This document shows positions 46,913-57,375 of a DNA stretch of 64,000 nucleotides, piece after piece (position 1 is the first letter of the stretch; every line of letters begins with the position of its first letter). Source of the stretch: Verpa conica (lineage: Eukaryota > Ascomycota > Pezizomycetes > Pezizales > Morchellaceae); the NCBI GenBank assembly GCA_033030425.1, contig JAUFSD010000025.1:930001-994000 (forward strand). The letters run 5' to 3'. The translations under genes were made by a program, and so were the position numbers. The notes below the pieces were generated by a model. The model saw nothing but the letters and a program-made list of their open reading frames with translations, was not told the origin of the DNA and searched no databases.

Positions 46913-48917
46913 TGGCGTGACTGTCTAAAGACAGCTTTATTAAAGGTGGTTCGTGCTAATAGCTAAATATTGTGTATCGTAGATAAAGATTCGTATGGCG
47001 TGTAAGAAATATAGAGCAGGAATGGATTTGAGGCTAGAGGAGGGGGAGGAAGTGTCTGACTTGCGTAAGAACTAATTCTAGGGGGACTTTACTATATGTT
47101 GCGTACTACGTAGGATTTATAAAATAATGGAACTGGCGAGTTCCTTATCCACTATCCACTATCCACTATCCAATATCCAATATCCACTCATCCACTCATC
47201 TACTCCACTCAGTCACTGAGTCACTCAGTCGCTCATCCGCTCATCCGCTCATCCACTCATTCGCTTATGTCTCCTAATTGGGAAATCAGTACGTCAGTGG
47301 CGCTGTATTGGCAGCAGTGTCGTAAAAAGAAAAAAAACATTCGGTTGTTCTTAGCACTTTCCTACAACTGTTCGTCTTGGGGCTGTTTAGGGCGCTTCTA
47401 AACTGAACTGGATCGGGTTCAGGACCTAATTTCGAACAGAAAACCGCCCTAGGAGGGGATAACTGGCGAGGCCCCATTAAATCCCCGGCAATTAATTGGA
47501 TTGAAAGTAGGTTTGTGGGGATTTCTAAAGAGCAAATCTGCCCTGGGTAGGGGAGTGGCGTGGTTCAGGGTGGCTCTCGACACGGTTCCCCGATTCTTTT
47601 GGGGGACCGACCGACCCCCACGACAAGCGCTAGTTTTTATGGGCTATTGGGTTTCGACGTGAAGGGTTTTGCTAGATTCTTCTTATTGGCCTTTCTGTTA
47701 TGCCTGTATAACATAACGGAAATTATTAACCCCCCAAAAAGAATTAAGAGTGTAGACTGATTTGATTGGCTGAGGCTAATCGAGTATATCAAAGCGGTAG
47801 ACTTATTTCCAAGTGGCTCCGCATTAAAGTCACTAATATTTTTCATTTCTTCAACATCCACCAGCTATTCTTACACTATGTTTAGTTGGTTGTTCTTTAG
47901 ATATCTTAATGTCAAATACTAGACCACTATGTAATAACTGACTTGCATAAGATCATGTTTGCTGCCGCTATACTCTCTTACACTATGCACTAGCCCTCAG
48001 GTGATGGGTCATAGCCTGTCACTCGGCTTGCTCCTCAGCGATTATAACGCACCCTCTGTATTATCAGTCTATCAATAATTACCATACAGTACAAAGCCTA
48101 GATTTTTGCTTTTGTAGTTTCAGCGAACGGGTTATTACAGGCACTGCCACTAGAACTCTAAGCACTGCCTCCTCTCTCGAGTGTTGTAGCCATGCAATAC
48201 TACTCTTACGCATACCGACCACTATGGCCGAGAAGTATGGGGGAGCCGTATCCTCATCCCCCTTATAATTAAATATAACAGCACCTATCAAAGGTAATCT
48301 AATCTATTATTTAGGCGTGATATTCGAAAGCGTTTTTGTACTTTCTGCCCCACCTCCCAACCGACTAGTCTCGAAAATAGCCCCAAGGTACTTTGAATAT
48401 ATTAGTGTAAAATATTAGACCGCCGTACAAAATCTGTATTATGATTAATAAATCAATTAATAGCCCTAAACCTATTTCTAGTCATACTTATTCTTATGTG
48501 GGTAAATACTAAGCGCTCCTAATCGGGCGTAGCGCCGTAATTCATTGGCCCTCACTCGATTCCATTCCTCCTGACGTCCCTTCTCCTGAATGAATGAATC
48601 ATAAGTACATGGAGCCCTAAGACTAAGGTACTCTCTCCACACACTCTCTAACAATAAACGATAACAAATAAAAATAAAAATACAATGGCGCACTTCAAAA
48701 CAACAACCTGTAAAAATACCAAAAAACAAAACTTTCTTCTCTTCGCCCCCAGGCTTCTAGCTTCTTCTTCAGTTCTTCCCTAATCACTGTCCTCTGCCAC
48801 ATCTTCTTATAAGTTACCCTACCCCCACTCCCACTCCTCCTCTTGCCCCCCATCAACTCCTTCCCCCTCCGTCCTCTTGCCTCTCATCAACTCCTTCCCC
48901 CTCTTTCCTCTCTCCCA
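46913..48917. other. Intergenic with a degenerate minisatellite
   Basis: Two kilobases without a convincing gene. A run of 7-8-bp units (ATCCACT, CTCATCC, CAGTCACT variants) occupies 47149-47268. The 150 bp before 48918 are rich in CTCCTTCCCCCT, a pyrimidine leader of the small membrane-protein gene. Confidence 0.55.
47149..47268 (+). repeat. Degenerate ATCCACT/CTCATCC minisatellite
   Basis: About fifteen imperfect 7-8-bp units in tandem. It is just upstream of nothing recognisable; simple-sequence expansion is the likely origin. Confidence 0.7.
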
Positions 48918-49783
48918 ATGAATCTTCTCAATAAAATCACTATAATATTAATAGTCCTTGCCGCACCTTTGATATTCCTATCAAGAAGTAGACAGATTGA
49001 GTCATATGAAAAAATAACTATCACGAAAGTCCAGTGTTCTCAACGGGGCAGTCCGTTCGTCCTGAGGTTAGGACTAGACGCCCTGTGACTCTATAGTCCG
49101 TCCCAGCTTCTCGTCGGGGCTATCCAGGGCGTAAGGAACGGGGACTATGGACTGTGTAGGGCCCTACAGGGCGCAAAGTTTCCAGGGCTAGGGTTGTATC
49201 TGCTCAAATGGACTCTACCTACTCCTGCTTAGGCTGTGGTCGGCAGTAGATACTACATGCTTTTTCCCCAGGACAGTGCAGAAAATTACCTTGGTAAATG
49301 TCTATAGGGTCCCACAGGGCCCTACGGTCCCCGTAGCCCTGGAGAATCTCGCCCGGGGTCACTGTAGGGCCCTACCGGGGCCCGGGACGGTTGGGAACAC
49401 TGCACGAAAGTTCTGGTGGAAAGTATCAATCACCTAAAGATCCCGGCGACCGAAATCCTGGGCTTCATTCATTATGTGAGTTATGTTCTTTGCTCCACTA
49501 CACTCCATTGACTATAGTTTTAAGCTCTCATGTGTTCCCATGCTGATACCTATAGGCCAATCCCAACGACGGCCCGATCGAGAAGTTCCTCCATGTAATC
49601 AAAATATTACATGAATATAACAGCGGAGATGTCCCAAGTCTCCCAGTCGTCGGAACTTCGACTATATTTCTTCTCGAGGCCATTATCTGTTCGATGCTGT
49701 ACTATGTTGGATTGATGTATGTTTTGCGTCTGTTTTGGGAAGATAAGGGATTTCTCTGGGATAGACTGGCAAACGAGGTGTAG
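48918..49783 (+). pseudogene. Small two-TM membrane protein gene split by a TIR element
   Basis: The ATG at 48918 opens a frame with a strong N-terminal membrane segment (ITIILIVLAAPLIFLS) that reads through SYEKITIT up to 49030. There a 372-bp TIR element is inserted with a 9-bp duplication. Past the element the frame resumes at 49412, runs to a GTGAGT donor at 49476, and after an 80-nt intron (CTGAT branch, acceptor 49554-49555) continues at 49556 to TAG at 49783. The second exon holds another membrane segment (IFLLEAIICSMLYYVGLMYV). Without the element and one duplicate copy the gene would encode about 134 residues. The element carries in-frame stops (for example TGA near 49085), so the gene should be inactive unless the element is spliced out. 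I do not recognise the family. Confidence 0.7.
49031..49402. mobile_element. hAT-like MITE (372 bp) with 9-bp target duplication
   Basis: The ends CCAGTGTTCTCAAC and GTTGGGAACACTG are inverted copies (CAGTGTTCYCAAC). CACGAAAGT is present on both sides (49022-49030 and 49403-49411). The interior is GC-rich with repeated palindromic GGGCCCTAC. CAGTG-type ends suggest hAT, which usually makes 8-bp duplications; nine matching bases are seen here, so the superfamily is not certain. A decayed relative lies at 6870-7045. Confidence 0.8.
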
Positions 49784-49875
49784 TTTGGGAGTGACTATGG
49801 TGAAAAAAAGTCAAATTGGGCATGAGTGGCGCTACCAGACGTAGAGTTTTCAGATCTGTTCTTTTTTGATGATGT

Positions 49876-50345
49876 TTATATACATTTATTTACGGGGTTC
49901 GCTCTCTGATCCCCAGCGAAGAAATACAAAGCCCCACCGATGCCAAAAACTAATCCTAGGAAAATCAGACACATAAGGAAAAAGTCTAAAATACCCGAAA
50001 AATTCCCCACAAATTGTGGCTGCCTTTGTACTCTAAGATTAATGAGTATATTTGGTGCCACAGTGAAGCTTTCGAGGTTTTGGTGATTGTATAATTCATT
50101 TTTTTGGTAGATTTCTGTGTAGATGTAGGTCTCTAATTGAAAATTAGATAGCTTTAGGATAGGGTGAGTCTTAATTGAAATACAGGCTTGTCCGTTATGG
50201 CTTGGATCATTGCATTAGGCCTTTTTTCAACCGCTTCAACAACGCTATCGAGACTTAAATCCCTCAATCCTTTAGCTGACTTATGGGTGCTTAGAGCAGA
50301 CACTGTGGGAAATATACAGCTCCTGAGTGGGATATCCCACTCTTT
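49876..50345 (-). pseudogene. Small membrane-protein gene or remnant, convergent with the split gene
   Basis: On the minus strand an exon-like frame runs from 50345 (after a TATAG acceptor) to about 50184 and reads LSLDSVVEAVEKRP...AITDKP. A second frame from about 50130 to 49876 contains FNSGILDFF-like hydrophobic sequence (LDFFLMCLIFLGLVFGIGGA), a clear membrane helix, and ends with TAA/TAG at 49876. The two frames differ in phase by one base across a plausible 51-nt intron (GTATTT...TTAG), so either the junction lies elsewhere or a frameshift has occurred. No start codon was found. Family unknown; size and layout resemble the neighbouring split membrane-protein gene. Confidence 0.4.
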
Positions 50346-52522
50346 CTATATACCACAGATAGTACATGACGTATATCCAGCTTGTTTATTTGGTGTTAGC
50401 ATAATATATTAAGCTAATTTCTTTTCCGCACATATTACGTAGTCACTATGTAATGTGGTAGATAACTTTCCCAGCAGAAATAGATTCTCGGCTGAGGGCG
50501 GTACCAGAGATGAAACTCTTTGTTCGTGATAGCAGTCCTAGAATACCCCCGACATCTAGATTAGAAGCCCAGGAACAACCAGGTACATAAGAATATACCG
50601 AGTTTGAAGCGAGTATTCCGTATCAATACTAACCTAAACCACTTCGGCAAGCGGAGTCTGTAACAGCTCAAAGGCTAACTTTGCCATTAAAAAAGCTATC
50701 GAGAGGTGTCTGCTACTCCGAAAAATATAGACCGAGTAAGGGGTATTTCAAATAACCCCTAAAGTAAGACAAATAGTTGGGGTAGTATTGTTAAAAGATA
50801 TCCGGTTTTTCTTGCAAACATTATAAATGCTGTAGTGTAGCCAACTAGCTTGAGGCTTAGGGCTTACCAGCCAGGCCCCACATGTATAGCTTCATGGATC
50901 ATCACTCAATTTCATCATCATTCCGACTGTGAAAGTTATGGAGTAGAGATAGAGTAGTCAAGCAGCTTAGCAGACTAGGAGAGTCTGCAGAGAAGCGCTT
51001 CCATACCCCATATATATATATATATCTATAGACCTATTGACGATACCCTAAAACCTAATGAAACCCTATTCCAAGCCCTCCATAGGCCTACTCAATATGT
51101 AAGCGTCACCATAGCAATACCTGCTAATATACCCACGCTATACCTAATTAGGTAGCCATATCCCAACACCGACTTGTCTCGATCAACCTGCTGGTGTTAA
51201 TTGATTGTTTTTTAGTTGATGCAGCTGATAATCTGAGTTCAGCTACCGATACACGTGAGGAGGCCAGCATTTTTTGATTGTCGATAGTCCTGTATTAACA
51301 CCGTATACACTGTCCTGCCGTAAGTAGTTTGTGTCACTGTGTAGCGTTGCTAGCTCCATGTGGCTTTCATGAAGTCCGTCATCTCCCATCAACCTCAAGC
51401 TTCAGCACCTTAATTTCCTATAACACCGAAGGACCCCGATGAACAGCAGTAACCTCTAGCATGCCCGACCCTTCATCGCTTAATGATACTGTCAACGAAT
51501 TTCGAATACCTCATCGAAGTCTATCAAGAGGCGAGCCAAGGCGCTCTGAAGTTTCGCTTAACTCAACTGACTTTTTTACAGATGGAGATGGAACTAGAGT
51601 TGGACCTTCTAACCAGAACCTCAAGCTCGAAGTTTTGCCCTAGAGCCCTGCCCTGCGCACCTGAAGAGGCTCCGACCCTTTCTCTGCCTGTTCGCTTTAA
51701 GACTACTAATCCTGCGGGAATGTGGTTTTCAATGCAGTATCACTGTTCGCCCGACCACCTGTTAGCCAAAGTTCCCAAAGCCTGTAGGGATAAAATAAAA
51801 TTTTTTTATCGCTTCACATGACGTACCATGAAGTGCTGGCAGGGGGTATAGTAGAGCTGAAGAACCCATTACGTGGACGGATTTTGTTAACGGAACGATT
51901 CATAAGTCTTTACCAAACAAGTGAGTAGAGAGAGAAACTATATTTCCCGCTAAAGTCGCGGAAAAAATGATGGAGTGGCAGACCTACAAACATCGCCGGC
52001 CGTAATAAATCCCTTGTCTTTAATCCATAAATATACAAGCATTCCCTCATTTTCAATCGAGCAATTACAACCATAGAGGAGATAGCTTAAGGGCTCAATC
52101 CTCTCTCTCTACGGAGACCACATCTAGTTGTGAGTAGGTGCGGTGCGCACAGCCCCATTCGTCGACCAGTTAGCGCTGTGGAACAGTCAATAACGCCAAT
52201 ACCAAGTGACTTTCTGTGTAACTAAACCTCCTCAGCGTTATGTCGCGACCCGAGCTCCTAAAAACGAACGAGGGTACTATAAATACCGCAGCTATTAAGA
52301 TCAAATCTATTTAATAGAGAATTTTTAAGGAGAAAGCCTGCCCCGTCCGGTAATCGGGGCGGTTTCTTAGCGTAGTTCGTCGGACCGGCCGATATAACGC
52401 ACACTATCCTCTGCATCTCATTGTCTCTTACAACACAACCCTTTACCGCTGCTTTCAAAAGCTTGACTATGTACACATACTCTAGTTGCTATTATCCCGC
52501 CATATATAGCCATACCCCATAT
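50346..52522. other. Intergenic; nothing firmly recognised
   Basis: About 2.2 kb. A TA microsatellite lies at 51012-51026. An intron-like acceptor (TTTTTTACAG before 51582) flanked by short open frames near 51461-51820 may mark a gene fragment, but neither frame resembles a family I know. Confidence 0.45.
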
Positions 52523-54831
52523 CTATAATGGGTTGGTACCTTCCTGGAGTATTAAACGGGCCACCTCTTCATGGCCATTATTTGTGGCTATAGTTGCACA
52601 CCACCTCTTCTGTGATTGATCCACACATCTTCCAAGTAGAACAGAGACTGCCGCTTCATGGCCATTCTTTGCCGCCTGTTCTAGCGCTCTTCCCACCGTA
52701 AATAGATCTGACCGGTGGGTAAATGTCTGGAGTATTAAAAGTACCACAGCTTCGTGACCATTTTTTGCCCCTTCTACTAGCGCCTCCTCCACCTGCAATG
52801 AATCTGATCGGTGGATATATCTCTGGAGTATTAAACGTACAACAGCGTCGTGGCCATTCTTTGCCGCCTCTACTAGCGCCCCCCTCACCAACCACACCTC
52901 CAATAAACCTAACCGGTGGGTAAATCCCTGGAGTATTAAACGGACCACAGCTTCGTGGCCATTATTTGCCGCCCCTACTAGCGCCTCCTCCATCCACGAT
53001 AACTGGCGGGTAAATCTCTGGAGTATTGAACGTATCACAGCGTCGTGACCATTCTTTACTGCTCCTACTAGCGCCTCCTCCACCCACGATAACTGGTGGG
53101 TAGATTTCTGGAGTATTGAAAGTACCACAGCTTCGTGGCCATTCTTTGCCGCCCCTACTAGCGCCTCCTCCATCCGCGATAACTGGTAGGTATATTTCTG
53201 GAGTATTAAAGATGTCGACGCTTCATGGCAATTCTTTTCTAGTGCTACTGTCATATCCCAGCTTAATACGTCGGCCTCTCTCGCAGGTAGTACCATATCT
53301 ACCAATTCAGAATCAACTGAATAGCCGACACCTCCCCCTGGTGGTAAACTGGCTAATACTCCACTGGAATTTCCTGGCGCCCGGTGCGCCATACGGTCAT
53401 GGTTCTGCTGTGTGTGACAATTCTCGTAGTGATTTATCATCTCGGATGTTGTGTGAAAACGGTCGCCGCAGCAATCAGCTTCGAATTCGCGCTGAACCCC
53501 TGGGCAGTATGGTGAGGGGACAGAGGATGGTGTTTTGAAGGGGGACATCCCAGACATTACAACACTACACGCAGAGAGTTAAGAAATGGTCTATAGAAAA
53601 AGTTATAGAAGCGTTTTACTCACTCATTTCGTATCCAGCTCCCAATTGGACTTTTGGCTGATCCCAAGCCTATCCAGAAATCACCTGCTGGGCTGAATCC
53701 TCCCACATCATCGCTGCTGCGAATCTTGATAGGTTCATCCGGCCGCTCCGAAAAGCCAAAAGTCACATGCGAAATCCCTATCTTTGCTTTTAGAATTACC
53801 CCCACCGGAGGAAGATGAGGATAAAGAGGTGAGTCCCTAATCTTGCTGTCTCCTAGTCGGATAGGTCCCAGATGTGATTCAGTATTATTGATTGCCACAT
53901 CTCTTCCACTCTGAGAAGCTGTTTCCTCTATACTTCCCGTATCTCCAACGCTTCGGGGAATAGTTTCACTGGCATCTCTTATACCGCCGGTGCTAGGGTA
54001 CATGGCGGAATTCTCTGCATCTAATGCGGTAACTAAGGTTGAATTCCGTTAGACTTCCAGCTTCATGGGGGGGGGGGTAAATTCCAATAAACATACTTGC
54101 TGGGGAATCGGGCTCTTGGATATCCATCATCGTACCTTCACTCTCCTGGGAAACAGCTTCACCAGTACCTTCCACGTCATCATTAATTCTTGAAACAGTC
54201 CTCTCAATACTTTCCGTGTCGCCAGAGTTAGAGCCCGGTGTAAAGTACTCCACACCCGATGGTGTAACTAGGATCAAATTCTGTTAACATAAATTTTATT
54301 TGAGTAGAACGTTTTGTAAGCATACCTACTGAGCCACTGGGCTCTCTACTTGTGGCACCTACCCCATTAATAGGGGCGCGGTTTTCATCTTCAAATCTTT
54401 TGCGCGAGCGCTCTAGTTTATCTCCCCTTACTAGACGCCCTTTATAGTTGAATGTTGTCGGTTTCCCATTGATCTCCCTGTTTCGTTGAATCCCTAGCAG
54501 TGCTAATGCCGTTTTCTTGTTGAGATCCTTTCTGAGTTCCCAAGCTTTAATCTTTTTTTTGTACTGCGCTTCACTAAGTTTTACAATCAAGTTAGTTTAA
54601 AAGAAACAATCCATAGGCCGATAATTCTTCTTACTTTGCATAGAAGTTGTGTTCTTCTGCCATGATCTTCCTAACTTTTGAAAGGCTATGGCTGTCGTTG
54701 AGATAGAGTTCGGTAATTTTGTGACGTTGTTTCTCCCATTCATTCGATTTGAGCACTCGGGCCTTGAAGTTTACTTCCCAATTCTGCTGAGGAGGAGGTA
54801 GGAGGTGGGTAGTTTGCTGATGTTGATCCAT
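52523..54831 (-). CDS. Clr5-domain protein with degenerate ankyrin repeats (5 exons, 688 aa)
   Basis: Exons on the minus strand: 54831-54635, 54573-54326, 54267-54097, 54032-53624 and 53564-52523; four introns of 58-64 nt, all phase-consistent. The first splice creates the Clr5 domain (residues ~30-85): EWEKQRHKITELYLNDSHSL followed by VRKIMAEEHNFYA and QYKKKIKAWELRK. A low-complexity middle follows. Residues 373-392 form a C2H2-like CCGDRFHTTSEMINHYENCH. The C-terminal ~240 residues hold seven or eight repeats of about 33 residues (EEALVGAAKNGHEAVV.LILQ), best read as divergent ankyrin units. Clr5 is a fungal domain named from a silencing factor and is often joined to ankyrin or TPR repeats; the molecular role is unclear. 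Exons 3 and 4 start with similar intron-exon junctions, suggesting an internal duplication. Intron 3 contains an 11-base C/G homopolymer (54067-54077). Confidence 0.82.
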
Positions 54832-57375
54832 TGTGGTAAAATTGAGTGAGAGTGGATATGAGGGGGTAAGAACACTACTGCTTAATCGGTAACTTGCCCT
54901 CTTGTTGGGGATCACTAGCAGACGGGGACTCGGCTTTATAAGTTAGACGTAGAGATAGCAGCCAAGATTGTATTGGGCTGTGTCGCAATGGCGTGGATAG
55001 AGCTGCGCACGATCATATCGTGCGTCGCTACTTCTGTAACGTAAATCTTTCTGGCTGTAACTCGTACCTCACCCAGTTTAGTGGCCTGAAACAGACGTTT
55101 GGGCCAGGGTATGGAGAGCCACCTGGCGGTTTGATGCAGGTAACTTTTGTCTAGCCAATAGATAGGGACCAGCCTTGGCGCAAGCTAGATCCACGTGCTT
55201 TTGCTGCAGGAAACTTTTGCTGCAGCCAATACTAATAAGTAGTAACCACACCCCTATGCGACAGCCAAGCCACCCACCCTGCACCTAGCTCCCGTATCAA
55301 CTCCTATCGTCGTGTAGTAAGAATTGGGATGGGAGCAAGGCTACCGTACACCCAACTATTAGCCTTAGAATTTAATGCGTATATGCAAGATTCTTTTGTT
55401 TTGGCCAATAACTACCCTATAAATATGTAGAAGACCTTGCAGTCGGCAGTGCCAAGAACCCAACACCCACGCCTCATCAATTCAAGACCCTTCCTGCAAG
55501 TGTATAGGCATAGATAATAAAAGGATTATACCTGAGTTGTCCCTATTAAACTTAATTCATGACATAAAAACTTCTCTCATTTAAGGACGATAGACCTAGC
55601 ACTTTCTACACGTGCACACATATTAGTTCCTCCGTTGAATCGCCCAGCCATTCTTATGCCCTCTCAAGAAAAGTGGGCATTCAAATAACTGTGAATATAC
55701 ACATGTTCCTGTCTTGCCATAATATAAGTAGTGTTTATGCTACACGAACTATCTTCCTGACTAACATTAACCCTTTATAACTAGGTATATCGTGGTAGTA
55801 CATGAACTGTACGTTACCCAGCTTTACCCTCTACACCTTATTTCAGGGTCTGGCTTCTCGGAGGATTTCCCCCCCGCCGCTAGAACAACTCTATATCGCA
55901 CCAAAAATCACTATCTTAAACTCGGTTGCTCAGCGAGGAGCCCCCACTATTACGAACTTGGCCGGGGTCTAATGCCTGTGGGTGTATTTCCCCCCGAGTA
56001 CCACTCTAGTATTTCTGTAATGGGGGTGGATGATTTAACTTGTAGCAAATACTTAGATTCCAGGATCTTAAAGCTCTGACTGTTATAATGGTTATGGGAG
56101 ACAGAGTAATGAATGTATTTGAGTAATCACCAGAAAACCCAAAGTACAAGCAAGCAGACATTTTTTTAACTCACGATACACACCCCACTAAGCACAGTAG
56201 CACGCTCTCAAGCCCACTACATAATTTTCTCTTCCAAGATCTACCCCACTCGTACCTACGCTTCCGAAGAAAGTCTAACAATGTATCCTCCGTGATTATC
56301 CGCCTAGTAGCATAGCTCAAAACCCGGTATATTGTTAGTTGCCACAGCGACCCGAAACCCCCGACGTACCCTACATTGTTTGACTAGCTAGTAACGCCCA
56401 CCCAACTTGACCTTAAATGACTCAAGTGCGGCTTATGCCTCTATTTTCATCTCAGATGAAGTTAAAATTTTGAATAATAGATTTATACCTGTCGTGGCCA
56501 TTGATTTCTTAGTACTACGTTGTCATGTACCTCCGGGGTTTGTGTCACGTGAAGATTACAGAATGTTTTAGTCACACACTAGCTCATGATCCTCCATAAG
56601 AGGATCATACCTCTGATGGAGGATCAACAATATACATCTCTTTATCTTTTGATCTTTTTGATTGAAGATAGCAGGGAGTTAGCCTTCCAGCCGGTGAATG
56701 TGTCTCAGGGACCGTACCCAGGCGTTACATTCCGAATCGCTGTGACAACTAACAGTATAGGTAAATTAATCTCCCACAAATTGTCGCCTAGACGTAGGAG
56801 GATAAAACTCACATCTACTGAAGGGCTATATTCTTGTTTGAGTGTTTCGGGGATATGATGCATTGAGCGTTTTACGTGCTAATCACGAGGGGTGTATAAG
56901 GGCAGTATCGCGTATCCATGCAACCCTACCCAAACTCAGCTTACTTCCGAGCGACTCTTTATTGAGGCCATGTGTACCAGCTTTCTTTTTTACATCCCTA
57001 TTACCATACACACCGGCCATTCTTACACTGCACTTAGCTGCTAAATACGGCGCATGCTTCTTTGATGGCGCGTAAAGAGACCAAAAGAGTATAGTATCTA
57101 ACTCCTCCAGATAGTTCTCAGTAAAAGCTAGGCGAATATTTGGCTACTTCGAGGGAAAGAACTGCGGGAAGTACATAGGAAAGTTCCTACTGTACATATA
57201 GAATATTTTTATGAAATAAGACACTTGCTTCTATCATTACTCAAACTAAATATTGCCCCTAGAATGCCTTAGCAGGAGTTTCATAAATGCTAGAACATGT
57301 TTTTGTAATAACAAAAGCAATTGCAAACATTTGGCCTGCTTCTAGCCGGTCCTCCTCGCTTCTCGGTTAGTTAAT
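54832..57375. other. Intergenic; contains MITE copy 2
   Basis: 2.5 kb with no recognised gene. The only identifiable element is the MITE at 56343-56551. A direct short repeat TTGCTGCAG.AAACTTTT occurs near 55200-55220. Confidence 0.5.
56343..56551. mobile_element. MITE, ~209 bp, copy 2 (inverted relative to 32697-32910)
   Basis: Its left end CACAGCGACCCGAAACCCC equals an end of copy 1, and the whole sequence in inverse orientation follows copy 1 with roughly 80-85% identity by eye. The right end is more decayed (GGGGTTTGTGTCACGTG). Confidence 0.75.

Noticed and set aside
47149..47268. CRISPR-like array or telomeric tract
   Set aside because: Units are 7-8 bp with no spacers, and this is a fungal genome; a simple minisatellite explains it.
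51461..51821. Two overlapping short frames with a good-looking intron acceptor (TTTTTTACAG)
   Set aside because: No donor, no consistent joined frame and no recognisable domain; kept only as a remark in the intergenic entry.
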